From the NCBI RefSeq assembly GCF_001659605.2, contig NC_035168.2, positions 9,418,058 to 9,482,057 on the forward strand: a stretch of DNA of 64,000 nucleotides. Direction: 5' to 3'. The notes under the pieces were generated by a model that was not told the origin of the DNA, ran no database searches, and saw only the letters and a program-made list of their open reading frames with translations. The stretch's first letter is position 1. Every line of letters starts with the position of its first letter. The position numbers were made by a program, and so were the translations under genes. This DNA comes from Manihot esculenta. Taxonomy: Eukaryota > Streptophyta > Magnoliopsida > Malpighiales > Euphorbiaceae. This document shows positions 37,586 to 49,106 of the stretch, piece after piece.

Positions 37586-39786
37586 TGTAATACCCGGCTA
37601 GACTCCGGCATCGGAATTTCCGCTTTCCGGTGGAATCTCGGATGTCGGAACCCTCTAGAAGGGATAAAATATATTTTTATGAAATGTTTTCATGTATTTT
37701 ATGGTTTTAAGTAAGAAAGAAATTGAGTTTTTGAAAAAAAAAGCACCATGGAGGAAAATCCAGGTTCGGCCGCCGAACCTCATGTTCGGCCACCGAACTT
37801 GGTGGAGTTTTGGAGTCACCTTTGGCTTCTGAAGGTGGTCTGGCCAGCCACCTATAAAAGGTCCAATGTCCGAAAATGGGCGAGTTTCCTCCTCCATTTT
37901 CGGGCCAAGGTGAGTTCATGCCCTTCCATGGTTGGTTTTGAGGTTTTCCTTCAAATCCTACAAGTTTCTAATAAGTTTTAACTTGGTTTTGAAGTTTTAG
38001 AGCAAAGATCGAAGTTTGGAAGCTTGGAGACCTCCAGAACCCATTTTCCCCAAATCTCCAAGTTGGGTCACGTTTTCTCCCGATCTTCAAGAGGTAAGCG
38101 TCGATCCTCGCCTCCTTCGATGATTTAAACAAGTTTTATGAAGGTTTATGGGGTAAAAATGCATGTTTAGGTTAGTTGTAAAAATGATAGGGTTTTATGG
38201 GTTAAGTATGAAATGCATGATTATTGAGTTGCCATGTTGATGTTTGTTGGGGTATAGGATAGTTTGAGACCCCTATATGCTTATGAATGTGTTTATGCAT
38301 GTTTAGGAGTGTTGTGTTTGAGTTTGGAGAGTTTGGGAGACAAATGTGCATGTTTGAGGCTGAGTTCTGCCATTCTGGAAGAACTCAGGTTCGGCAGCCG
38401 AAGCAATGTTCGGCCGCCGAACCTGCCTGGGGAGGCAGTTCTGGCTGTCGAACCCTGCCCCCGAAAGTTTGGACTTTCGGCTCTGGAGGGGAGTTTCGAC
38501 CGCCGAACCTGCCGCCGAACATGCATGAGTTTCGGATCTGGAGGCCACTTTCGGCCGCCGAAGGTGCATGGCTTTCAACTCTGGAGGGACTTTCGGCCGC
38601 CGAACCTGCCGCCGAAAGTGCCCTGTTCAGCCTTCTTTTACATGTTTTCTATGATTGTTTTAAGGTGTTTTAGGGGGTTTTTTGGGAGTTGTTTAGAGTC
38701 ATGATTAGTGTACATTTGGTCCCTCATTTTGAGTCCACCTATGTAGGTTCGGACCCAAGGAACCGAGGACCCCAGCAGTGAGATAGCTGCTTCAGAGTCA
38801 GCCTGAGGTGAGTAGAATGAATCTTTATGTTTCAAGCAAATAAATTTTGAGCATGTTCATGCATCACGAATGCCATGATATATTTTAGGTTGTTGCATTA
38901 GAATTTCACGAATATGTTGCATTGCATAATTTGATGTTGATGTGGATGGATGTTGGATGACCCATTAGTCCTCGATATGATGAGACATGATATGATATGA
39001 TATGGAAGTCCAAGTGTGGCTTGCACTACGCCCCTGGCACAATGTAAGAGAAAGACCGGGTGTGGCCTGCACTACGCCCCCGGCACGATTGGATATGTAT
39101 GATATGTTATGTGTAAGAGAAAGACCAGGTGTGGCCTGCACTACGCCCCTGGCATGATTGGATTATGTAGAGGGCTATTGGTGACAAGTCCATCCTTGAT
39201 GTGATTTGTTTGTGATGTGATTTATTTGTGATGTGATGCATTTCATGAAAGCATGGATTTTAATATAATGTCTTACTATTCTGCTCACTGGGCTCTAGTA
39301 GCTCACTCCATTCCCTTAACCCCAGGTTTGCAGGTACGGGATAGACCAAGAGATCGATAAGAGTAGAGGCATAGTGTATGTAATAGTTAGTAGTGGACAT
39401 GTATTGAAAAATGCTATAATGTTATGTAATGTAAAGAATTGTATTGAGGATAGAATTGTGCTTGGCCCTAGTGTATGGTTAATCCCTTTTGGGTACATGA
39501 TCTTTTTAATGATGTTTTTATGTTAAACCAAGCTTAATGTATGATATGTTCCCCATTGGAGCATTTGATGAGGGCTCCAGTGTGGGGTTTTATATTTATA
39601 GTTATGTGCATGCATAGATTAAACTTGGGTTTGAAAGAAAAAGTTTGAAGTTTTTATGTAATGTATGATCATGTATGGGATTTATCAGGTGTAACAGGTT
39701 GTATGTTAGGCTTGCTATGGGTCCCGGCGACCTTAAGTCGATCTAGATCCTAGCGCCGGTAGCGGTCCGGTTTTCGGGTCGTTACA
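37586..39786 (+). mobile_element. Solo LTR of the chromovirus family (2201 bp)
   Basis: It starts TGTAATACCC and ends CGTTACA like the element 2 LTR, with no internal region. The flanking five bases are AGATT (37581-37585) and AGATC (39787-39791), a target duplication with one mismatch. It has the TATA box at 37853-37859, TTCGGCCGCCGAA motifs at about 37763-37800 and 38388-38620, and three copies of the GTGTGGCCTGCACTAC-type repeat at about 39006-39155. It most likely formed by recombination between the two LTRs of a former full element. Confidence 0.93.
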
Positions 39787-40288
39787 AGATCAGTGTTTGG
39801 TAGAGTATCATTCCTTTTAGGCCGTTTAAGAACTTACATCATGCCTTTAGTTAGGTGACAATGGGTGGAGCTAGTAGCCATCTGAGCTGAAAAACTTGAG
39901 GCGAGTGGCTTAGTAATCATTTGTTTCACGTTCACTTATCAGTTTCAGGCAAAATATAGTAGGAGTGTAATAAAACCCTTAAAGTCACTCCTTTATTGAT
40001 TTTGTACTTGAAATATAGTTGGTCTAGTTAAGTTTCTAGAGTCCATTCTCTTAAGGTGTAACTTACTTTGAAAAGATGGTATTTTAAGATTTTGTGTGCT
40101 TAAATTTAGATTAAGGGCCTACTTTATATCTTGAAAAATATGCTTTAAAGGTAGACTTGTTGTAGTGAACTTTAATGTGTTTAAACTATTTTTGCTAGCA
40201 TCTTATTGCATGAGGATTTGGTTATTTGATATAGACATTTGAATTTCAATTGGTTAAGAAAGGGGCTGTTTTTGGGAATGTAAAATTA
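39787..40288 (+). other. Continuation of relic gypsy 3' region
   Basis: Non-coding. It lies between the solo LTR and the foldback and joins in sense with the polypurine-like sequence at 41395. No other feature seen. Confidence 0.35.
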
Positions 40289-41360
40289 GGAAACGTACAC
40301 TTTAGTTACCTATACTTTTGCGCTTTTTCACTTTAGGGACTAAATAACTTTCATTGCATTTTAGGGTTTGAACTTTTGCATCATTAGCAATTTGAGGATC
40401 CAGTGACTGACGACATTAGATATGTAGATGTGGCATGTCGATATTATTGCCACATTTGACATGGCATACTGACGTCATTATCACATCTGATATTGCATGC
40501 TGACATAGAATGTTGTTGCCATCACCATGTCATCAACCTTTCCCTTTATGACCTAAAGTTTAAAAGTACAAGTCCTTGAATTGTAAATAAAATAAAGTTC
40601 CAACCCTAACTGGTAAAAGTGTGTAACTTTCAAAATGCATGAAAAAAGTAAGAAAATAGAAAAGAGAGTGAGAGAAGGAGAGAAGAGAGAGTAGTGAGAT
40701 AGAGAGGAAAAATGGGACAAAGGCAAAAGATTCTCTCTTTCTCTCTCTTTCTCTATTTTCTCTTATACCTCCTTATCTCACTTTACTTTTCTGTCTAATT
40801 TTTTCTCTCGGCTACTCTTACAATATCTCTATTCAACTCTCTTCTCCTAACATTTATCCATAGGAGTAAATGAAAAATTTTAACAGAAAAGCAAAGTGAG
40901 ATAGAGAGGTACAAGGGGGGTAAAGAGAGAGTGAGACTTTCTCTCTTGCAATTGTCTCTTTCTTCCTCTCTATCTCACTATATCTCTCTTTCTCTCTTTT
41001 CTTTCACTCTCTCCCTCTCTTCCTCTCTTTTTTTATTATTTTTTATATATTTTGAAAGTTTCACTTTTTTACCATTAAAGGACTTTTATTTTTAAACTTT
41101 TGCACTTTGGTCATAAAGGGAAAGATTGATGATGTGGCAATGACGTCAGCATGCCACATCAAACGTGCTAATGACATCAGCATGCCACGTCAGACGTGGT
41201 GATGATGTCGGTATGCACATCAGCATATCTAATGTCGTAAGCTATTGGATCCTCAAATTGCTAATGGTGCGAAAGTTCAGACCCTGAAATGCAATGAAAG
41301 TTATTTTAGTCCTTAAAGTGCAAAAGTGTAAAAGCACATGTAATTAAAGTGTACTTTTCC
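40289..41360. mobile_element. Foldback (MULE-like) transposon with about 330-350-bp inverted repeats
   Basis: The left arm (40289 to about 40640) and the right arm (about 41030-41360, inverted) match over most of their length, starting GGAAACGTACACTTTAGTTA on the left against GGAAAAGTACACTTTAATTA read inward from the right. Shared internal phrases include GCAATTTGAGGATCCA and several copies of GCCACATC/GACGTCA. The core (40640-41030) is a CT/GA-rich low-complexity region that itself can pair. Flanks carry TAAAATTA and TGAAATTA, a possible 8-bp target duplication with one mismatch, but it is offset by three bases on the right. No transposase. Confidence 0.7.
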
Positions 41361-41394
41361 TTATGAAATTATATGCTCGAGGACAAGCATTATA

Positions 41395-42470
41395 CAAGTG
41401 TGGGGATTTTGATGAGTTGTCAAACTCGTTCCTCTTTTCATGTTATTTTCTAATGTCATTATGTTCTTGATGGCAAAAAAAAAGGATTTTCACTTGAATT
41501 TTTAATTTTGATAAGGTTTGAAGCTGAATATACTAGAAGAAACCAGAAAAGACTATTTCAGAGCTATTCTGGACTGAAAATGCTAAAGTTGAAATCTGCC
41601 TTACCTAAGGCTGGACCTTAGCTTGAACGGACAGACAACGAGGACTTACTTTTAACATATAAATATTCAAAATATCTTTCAATTAGCTGTAAATATGATT
41701 AGATCAAAGTTTAGGATGACATAAATAAAATGATTTTTTTTCATTTCTTTTAGTTTGGGAAGAAGCCTATTTAAAGGGTTGTTTTAGGAGTAGAAAATCA
41801 TCTTGAGCTGAATAAAGTTCTTTCCTTCTTAATATTTCTTTGTATTTATAATGGCTCGTCGTAGCTAAATTTTATTTTTCAGTTGAAGGTTAATCTAGTC
41901 GAGGTTTTTCAAAGTTATGAGATCCAATCTCATTTTATACTCATCTTAATTTTTTGTTTTCATTTTTTTTTTCTATTTTATGAGGAACATCACCACTATT
42001 GTTATCTTTCTAGGTATTCAAGAGGCCTATTGAATATTTTATTTTGACAGCATATTGCTAATTAATTCAATTAAATACATAATTGCTTAATTGGATTAAT
42101 CTAAGTAGCAATTAACGTAGTAATTTATGTGAAAGACCTGAATGATTTGATTTAAATAATTTTGCTTGTAAATTGTTAGTCAAGTTTGGATTATTTTTCT
42201 CTTAATGCAGTTAATTGATTAAATCAATATGCTTATTTGGATTATTAATTAATTAGATATTAGTTTAGTATTTTGCAAATTAATATAATATTAAGAAAGA
42301 AATAGTGGAATTTGCTTGTTAAATACTTTAATCGAAAAATGAAAAATTAAGTTAATTACTTTTAAATATCAATATCAACTTATTAAATATTTTAACTTGG
42401 ATTACTGATCAAACATAAATTAGCCACATTTTTATTATCTTTATTATTGCTTATTTACACAATTTTTAGC
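41395..42470 (+). repeat. Decayed Tat/Athila-type polypurine tract and LTR-like segment
   Basis: GAGGACAAGCATTATACAAG then TGTGGGGATTTTGATGAG resembles the junction of internal region and 3' LTR in Tat-lineage gypsy elements: a purine tract with GTGGGG followed by TGATGAGT at 41410. A TATA-like TATTTAAAGG lies near 41769. I find no paired LTR in the window. Lineage and end are inferred. Confidence 0.45.
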
Positions 42471-44100
42471 TTAATTTATGGTTTTTATCTTGTTTTTACA
42501 TAAAAGGAAGAAACTGAAAAATTGGAGAAAAAGTGCAGAAAAGGCTGGAAAAGTGATGGGGTCAAAGTGGTTTGGCCAAATCACTCGCAGAGATTGGCCA
42601 AATCACTCGCAGAGACAGAAAGCTAAAAACTAGACTGACTCACAGGAAGCGATTGGGGCAAGTGATTTGCCCAAATCACCCGCTCCAATCACATTGACAG
42701 CAGAAACCGACAGCAGAGCGGGAAAAAGGAAAAAAATCAGATTTAAAAAGAAAAGAATTCCAAATCCATCTCAAACACCACCAGCTCAATTCTAAAAGTC
42801 ACGAGGATGTCCTTCTACCAAGAGAATTCCATCTACAACAAAATTCAAAGACAAAAGAGGAATTAAAGACCACAAAGACCAAGTCAAAATAGGGATTCCA
42901 AACCCTAATTAAACTTGGACTCTCCAATTATAAGAAGGCAGCGTCCAGACCAGCAAAGTATCTTCTTCCACCTTCGGAAATCTGTAGAATTCAGCAGGAA
43001 GCCTGCGGCAGTCCCTTCTTCTCTTCCTTTCTTCTTTCTTTTGTGTATTTTGCCCACCATGAGTGGCTAATTTCATTCTTTTCTAGTTGAAGTTGAGGAA
43101 ATTCAGATTTGTGATGAATTGGGAGATTTAAAACTCCATTGTTAAAACTCTTATTTGCTTTCAATATTTATGCAACTTGATCTTTTCTATAATTGTTACT
43201 TTGCTTTTAGAATCAATAAGGGCTCATTGCTTTTAAATTGCTTGAGTAATAAATTGTTTGAATGATTTAAGTCCATAATTGCTTAAATTATTTGAACACA
43301 AATATAATCAGTTGCATGATCTAGACTTGACCACGCGGTTGGCAAGGATAGAATTGAGTTTCTCTAAGTCTTAATGCAGTCAACAGTTGTTCGATGCTAA
43401 ATGCCCCAAGGACGTTCCTTGGCAACTTGTTGACTAGTGTTTAATTGACGAATGTTTCCTAATCGAACTAGAACTAAGGAGGAATTTGGTTGTGAGAAGC
43501 GTCTTCCACAACCAAAACTAATTTATTGAAATAAAATAGGAGTCTTAAATAGTCAATGATCAATTCTGAACAAGCTGAATTAAACTCATATCTCAACTAG
43601 AATCTCTTTCCCATTGAAATTCTCATTTATTTAAATTATTGCTCTCTCTTGCTATTTAGATTTAAATCATCAAAACAAACCCCCCTCTTTTACTTATTTG
43701 TTATTTATTTATCTTAGTCATTATTAGGAAGATTCATAGTGTCAAATCCCTGTGGTTCAACCCTATTGCCACTATTTGCAAGTTAATTGTTGATTGTTTA
43801 ATAGGTTTATTTTTTACGGCTTTAACAACCGCTATCAATTACTTTCAATTGAATTCTCCTTATTGATTGCTTACTTCATTTTATCATTATTTATTTTTCA
43901 GTCTTCTTTGAGCAGAATTTTTAATTATAATTTTCTTTTAGTCTCTTTTTCATATCAAATTAATTTTTCTTCTCTTTTCCTATTTAGAATCTAAAAGAAA
44001 TAATTTTTATAAATTTCTAAGAGATCGACACTCATTTAACCTATCTAAATAATTATTGAACTAAAAAAATATATTATAATATTTGGTGGATTTGACGTTT
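42471..44100 (+). repeat. Second LTR-like gypsy relic
   Basis: Contains a promoter-like AATTATAAGAAGGC near 42928, an inverted motif made of GATTGGGGCAAGTGATTTG and its near complement around 42650-42690, and CAAATCCCTGTGGTTCAACC (43745), a phrase typical near the 3' end of Tat/Athila LTRs. No coding frame and no partner copy. The boundary with the previous segment is uncertain. Confidence 0.4.
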
Positions 44101-44290
44101 GCCATCGGCCGAGACCTTTACCTGCTAATGATATCATTATACTTGATGAAAAATAGTTAATTGAGAAGGTTCTGCTTTTTTGCCAGTTCAATAGTAACAA
44201 ACTTCTAAAGAAAGGTTTGTGACGTTGTTAGTTTAAAAATTAATTTTGCTCTCTACCCAAACAATAGAATTACAAACATTTAAAAAGTGA

Positions 44291-44837
44291 TATTGCAGAG
44301 GCTAAATTGATGACGTCGACGAAATGGAACTATTATGTAATTGGCTAATTCTGCAAGATAAAGAAGATGAGGTGGTGGGTGCCCACGGTAGTACTCTAAC
44401 ACTCAAGTTATTAATATGGAGAATGAGGCAAATAGAACTTGAGAGTATTTGTATTAGTGAACAACATACCTTTGCCTCTGTGATTATTCTCTTTTTATAT
44501 TGTAAGAAGATGGAGATAAATATAACATTTTCTGATAATCCAACGATGATGTGACCGGTTGCTTGATAAAGTATATTGCCAGCTCATAAGTCAGTGATTC
44601 CATGATTACAGGCATAATGGGAATACGCTGTACTGTAGCTGTTAACGGTAACTTCCTTATGGAGCCTTGTCCAAAGTTGAGAGGGCGAGTTTGTTCGACC
44701 TGAGGCCAACCTGTCCTGAAGCGCCCGAGTCTTCTTTTCTATGGGTGGGATTGCATATAGGTTTATCAGATTTTTGCCACGTGGCCCTATCTTATGGTGA
44801 CAACTCACTACCTACTTTGGGCGAGTCTTATGTAGCA
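44291..44837 (-). repeat. 3' LTR of the LARD-like element
   Basis: It aligns with 47754-48298 along its whole length with many substitutions. Shared phrases include AGGTGGTGGGTGC and CTGTTAACGGTAACTT. The left end reads TATTGC where the other copy has TGTTGC. Confidence 0.85.
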
Positions 44838-45039
44838 TCAGAGGTCTTCCCGCTAATCTTCAATTCTTTGGATTCAAATGTGACAGTTGTCTTCATGATC
44901 TGGGTCATGTGGCTTGTTTGTCCGGGTTGAGTGCATGATGTCCTTGCTTTCTTCTTACATGCCCTACCAACCAGTCAAGTCCAAGATCTTGTCAGATTGA
45001 TCCGAGTGATAGTAATACCTTGATGAGTTTTTGAGCTCT

Positions 45040-45575
45040 CTCTAGCCCTGAGATCATCCGGGTATCTCTAGCCCTTACGAGCATCTCGGCCTTTTTCCAG
45101 CCTTATTAAGCTTCTGGGCATTTTTCAGCCCTAACGTTCTTCCGAGCCTTTTCTTGCCCCAACCAGTCCTAACAAGCTTTCGAGCATTTTTTTAGCCTTT
45201 ACGAGCGAGCTCCTTGGCTTTTTATACCCCTGACGAGCTTCTTGGCCTTTTACAGCCCTAACGGGCTTATATATATATTTTCCAGTCTTGACGAGTTTCC
45301 GAGCATTTTCTCAGCCCTAACGAGCTCCTTTGTTTTTTATAGCCTTGACGGGCTTCCGTGTATTTTTTCATCCCTAACGAGCTTTTGACCATTTTCTCAA
45401 CCATAATGAGCTCCTTGGCTTTTTACAATCCTAATGGGGTCCTGGCTTTTTACAGTCTTAACTAGCTCCTTCGCTTTTTACAGCCCTGACAGGCTTCCAA
45501 GCATTTTCTAGCCCTTGCGAGCTCCTTTCACTCGAGCTTTTGGGCATTTTTCCTAGCCCTGACGATCTTCTTGCA
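45040..45575 (+). repeat. Tandem array A: about 17 copies of a 28-bp unit
   Basis: The unit is close to CCCTAACGAGCTCCTTGGC followed by TTTTTACAG, repeated with many substitutions and small length changes. It lies inside the LARD-like element, next to its 3' LTR. Confidence 0.85.
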
Positions 45576-45749
45576 AACTTCATTTTCTCACTTGGCATCT
45601 CGTCCTGCCTTTGTTGATCATCAAAAAGTCTCGCCACCTACAATGGGCCTTCCTCATTCGTAAAAAGTTTTAGATTTCCGAGAGTGATTGTAGGAGCAGC
45701 AACATATGCCTGTGACTCTCTTTTTATGAAATGGACCAATGCTCTAAGT

Positions 45750-46160
45750 CACATGGCCTGGCTGATACCCGCTTTGAGGCCTGGCCATCAAATATCTTAG
45801 AGATTTCTCGTGAAATGAGACTAACACTCGGTTGGTTGACATGGCTTGTACCCACCTTGCAGCCTGAACATTGAATGCTTAAGAACTTCTCGGGACTAAT
45901 ACCCGGTAAGTCAACCTAGCGTATACCCATCTTGGGGCTTAGCATAGAATGCCTTAGGCATTTCTTGGGACTAGCACCCGGTAAGTTGACTTGGCATATA
46001 CCTACCTTGCGGCCTGGCGTCGAATGCCTTAGGAACTTTTCGGGACTAACATCTCGTAGATCAGCTTGGCATCAAATGCCTTAGGAAATTTTCGAGACTA
46101 ACACCTGGTAGGTCGGTCTAGCATATACCCACCTTGCGGCCTAGCATCAAATGCCTTAAT
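45750..46160 (+). repeat. Tandem array B: about 5-6 copies of a roughly 75-bp unit
   Basis: Recurrent phrases are GGCATATACCCACCTTGCGG, GAATGCCTTAGG and GGGACTAACACCCGGTA. It is unrelated to array A and directly continues into array C. Confidence 0.85.
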
Positions 46161-46640
46161 TATGCGAGACCTATGTCCGGATGACCTTATAGCCTTGTTA
46201 TACAGGACTCATACCCGAATGGCCTTGTGGCATTTTGTGAATGTTTGTTTCCGCGGACCAATGCTCGGATTATATGCAGGACCCATGCTCGAATAGTCTT
46301 ATGGTCTTTTGTGAATGTTTATTTCCACGTACCAATGCTCGGATTATATGCGGGACCCATGTCCGGATGGCCTTACAATCTTTTATGAATTTATTTTCGA
46401 GGACCAACGCCCAGATTATATGCGGGATCCATGCCCAAATAGCCTTGTGGCCTTTTATAAATTTGTTTCCGCAGACCAATGCCCGAATTATATGTGGACC
46501 CATGCCTGGATTATATGCAAGACCCATCCCTGGATGGCCTTGCAGCCTTTTATGAATTTATTTTCGCAGACCAACACCCGGATTATATGCAGGACCTATG
46601 CCCGGATGGCTTGACAATTGCCTTATGGTCTTTATTCTTG
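46160..46640 (+). repeat. Tandem array C: about 6-7 copies of a roughly 75-bp unit
   Basis: Recurrent phrases are GACCAATGCCCGGATTATAT, GCGGGACCCATGCCCGGATG and GGCCTTTTATGAATTTATTT. Several overlapping open frames here are only products of the repeat period. Confidence 0.85.
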
Positions 46641-46749
46641 TCTCCACGCTTTCATCCATCCAACAACTCTAATTTTCCTATAAAAAAAGAAGCTTGAAGA
46701 ATATATTCTAGTTTTATAACATTTCCAAAAATCACAAATATTTCTCTAA

Positions 46750-47649
46750 AGATAAAATAAAAGACTTGGTCATCTGACTTGGTCGATTTCAAAACTCGGA
46801 TTTTGACTCAAGAGGTGGACATTTGTGATATTCTCCTTATTGTCACCCCTATTAACACTCGATCCTCTTGCAATCACATGAATAACCCCCCACAGATTCA
46901 CTGTCAGGGGTGGTTAGAGAATTGTTACCTCAAGCTCGGACATCCTATCTTTTCTACTTTTTCTGATAAACTTTCAAAGTGTGTCATTTCTTACTAACCT
47001 TTCAATCTCATTTTTCAATTGTCGGCACTCCTCCGTTACATGTCCGTGGTCTTTATGAAAATGGTAGTACATGGTTCTATCTCATTTTTCGACTTTCTTA
47101 GGATTGAGTTTGAAAGGCCATCTGATTTTTTTTTTTGTCATTTTTCCTAATTCACATTAGAATATGTACTTGTGAGTCATTCAATGGGCAAGTAACTTCT
47201 GTGGTCTCCCTCATACCTTTGCTTCTCCAGCTTTTGGCCTTGCTTCTGGCCCATCCTTTGTCCTCTTTCCATCCTTCCTGGAACCTTTGGGCAGCTCGTA
47301 CTAGCTTCCAGCCAGTATCCTTGGGAACATCATCTGATGGATCTTCTTCTTTGGATTTGTCCTTCCTTTTGGACTAAGTCTCGATTGCCTCTGTCCGAGT
47401 CCTTGAGGTCTCTATGGAGACTTCCTTCCTTCCCCTAGGAGCCATGAGTGATGCTTCTTCACGAGCTTTGTATTGCTTAAAAATAACTTGCAACCTTCAG
47501 ACATACTAGAGTATTTGCTCAATGCTCAAATTGTTGTGGTATGTTTCATTGACTATAGGGGGTGTGTCTTATCCACTGCTAGGAGTGGAAGAAATGATAA
47601 CATCTTCGTCGGTAGCAACTTTAGCAGCTACTCGTGAATTGTCGGCCAT
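46750..47649 (-). pseudogene. Degenerate gypsy gag of the LARD-like element
   Basis: The minus-strand ATG at 47649, about 105 bases inside the 5' LTR, begins MADNSRVAAKVATDEDV. Further on are PLNDSQVHIL (about 47180) and, after shifts and a stop, [20 protein letters not shown] (about 47060-47000), the HxxGH...C pattern that ends many plant gypsy gag proteins, then VIHVIARGSS (about 46870). It is broken by stops. No pol follows; the tandem arrays begin instead. Confidence 0.65.
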
Positions 47650-47730
47650 TTCGAGAGATAAAAGAGAGATTTGTTTAAAAGTGATAAAAGATCGGTTTTA
47701 ATCCAAATGAATAAAGAGAATTCAATGGAT

Positions 47731-47748
47731 CTCCTGGCAGTGGAACCA
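47731..47748 (-). promoter_or_regulatory. Degenerate primer-binding site of the LARD-like element
   Basis: The minus strand reads TGGTTCCACTGCCAGGAG, five bases from the LTR. It resembles the TGGCGCCGTTGCCGGGGA primer site common in plant gypsy elements with several changes. Confidence 0.5.
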
Positions 47749-47753
47749 AATGA

Positions 47754-48298
47754 TGTTGCCAAGACTAAATTGATGATGTGACCGAAATGGAGCTGTGCTG
47801 TGATTGGCTAATCCTACAAGACAGAGAAGGTGAGGTGGTGGGTGCTCACGATAGCCACTCTGATGCTCAAGTCAGTAATATGGAGAATGATGCGAGTATA
47901 AAACTTGAAAGTATTTGTTTAAGTTAACAGCGTATATTTACCTTTGTGATTATTCTCCTTTTATACCGTAAAAAGTGGAAATAAATATAGTATTTTCTAA
48001 TAATCTGCCAATAATGTGGCTGACTGCTTGATAAGGGATATAGCTAGCTAATAAGTTGGTGATCTCACGATTACAGACATAATGAGGATACGTTGAACTA
48101 TATCTGTTAACGGTAACTTTTTTATAGAGTCTTGCCCTGAAGTTGAGAGAGCGAGTCTGTCTGATCTAAAGTTGATCTGTCCTAAAGCGCTCGGGTGTTC
48201 TTTTAGGGTAAGACAACATATAAATTTATCATATTTTTACCACATAGGTCTGTCTTATGGTACAACTCACTGTCTACTTTGAGCGAATTTTATATACA
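47754..48298 (-). repeat. 5' LTR of the LARD-like element
   Basis: Partner of 44291-44837. On the plus strand it begins TGTTGCC and ends ATACA. A promoter-like TATAAAA appears near 47901 only on the plus strand, so its meaning is unclear. Confidence 0.85.
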
Positions 48299-48311
48299 TA
48301 AAAAAATATAA

Positions 48312-48343
48312 AATTTTATTTTATTTTATTTTATTTTATTTTC
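48312..48343 (+). repeat. (TTTTA)n microsatellite
   Basis: About six uninterrupted copies of TTTTA directly after the LARD-like element. Confidence 0.85.
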
Positions 48344-48476
48344 TCTCAAATAAAATGTAAATTGTATTAAGTATTTATCATAAATAAAGTTAATAATATA
48401 AAACTAATAATAATAAACCAATAGCAAACCATAGCCAGTTTGAATATCGATAAATAAACATAAGTTAAAAATTTTA

Positions 48477-49097
48477 GGGTAAACTGCAATTTAGTCCCTC
48501 TGATTTAGTGAAATGCAACCTTTCGTCCCTCTGTTTTAAAAAACCTTCAATTTAATCCTTCACATTTAAAAAAACTGCAAAATAGTCCCTACCGTCAAAT
48601 TTTCAGTTAATCTTCCATTTATTTTAATAAAAATGACTAAACTACTCTTTTCTTCTCATCCTTCTCCTTCTTTTCCCGATCCTCTTCTTCCTTTTCTCCT
48701 CATCTTCCTCCTCCTCCTCCTCCTCCTCCTTCTTCTTCTTCTTCTTTTTCTTCTTCTCCTTCTCCTTCTTTTCCCGATCCTTTCTCCTCCTTCTCCTTCT
48801 CCTCCTCCTCCCGATCCTCTTCTTCCTTTTCTCCTCATCCTCCTCCTCGTCCTCCTCGTCCTCCTTCTTCTTCTTCTTCTTCTTCTTCTTCTTCTTCTTC
48901 TTCTTCTTCTCCTCCTCCTCCTCCTCCTCCTCCTGTGTTGGGATGAAGTGAATACTGTTTGGTTGAGTTTTTTTACTTAAAGGGTAGTTTAGTCATTTTC
49001 ATTAAAATAAACGGAAGGTTAAATTGAAGGTTTTTTAAAACAGAGGGACGAGAGGTTGTATTTCACTAAATCAGAGAGACTAAATTGCAGTTTACCC
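48477..49097. mobile_element. Foldback MULE-like MITE (621 bp) with perfect 9-bp target duplication
   Basis: Inverted arms of about 170 and 135 bp begin GGGTAAACTGCAATTTAGTC on the left and end with its near complement GCAGTTTACCC on the right. AAAATTTTA is repeated exactly at 48468-48476 and 49098-49106, the 9-bp duplication typical of Mutator-like elements. The core (about 48655-48935) is made of CTT, CTC and similar triplets. No transposase. A long Leu-rich open frame through the core is only the triplet repeat. Confidence 0.85.
48656..48932 (+). repeat. Pyrimidine triplet repeat (CTT/CTC) core of the foldback
   Basis: Interrupted CTC, CTT and CCT triplets with the phrase TTCCCGATCC or CTCCCGATCC recurring three times (about 48673, 48770, 48808). 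That suggests a larger duplicated unit inside the triplet array. Confidence 0.85.
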
Positions 49098-49106
49098 AAA
49101 ATTTTA

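Larger units (their letters stand above)
44291..48298 (-). mobile_element. Non-autonomous LTR retrotransposon (LARD-like) with gag remnant and tandem arrays
   Basis: Two direct repeats of about 546 bp (44291-44837 and 47754-48298) flank a 2.9-kb interior. The minus strand just inside the right repeat reads TGGTTCCACTGCCAGGAG (47748-47731), a degenerate version of the primer site seen in many plant gypsy elements, so the right repeat is the 5' LTR. A gag remnant follows on the minus strand, then three different tandem-repeat arrays occupy the place where pol would be. No protease, RT or integrase is present. The LTRs are well diverged, so it is old. Target duplication not recognisable. Confidence 0.8.

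Noticed and set aside
45040..45575. CRISPR-like repeat array
   Set aside because: Units are adjacent without unique spacers, are diverged, and the genome is a plant. It is an ordinary tandem repeat.
46241..46555. Overlapping frames of about 70-100 codons on both strands with repeating residues
   Set aside because: Produced by the period of tandem array C. No gene evidence.
48633..48980. 115-codon Leu-rich frame
   Set aside because: It is a translation of CTT/CTC triplets inside the foldback core and has no start context or conservation.
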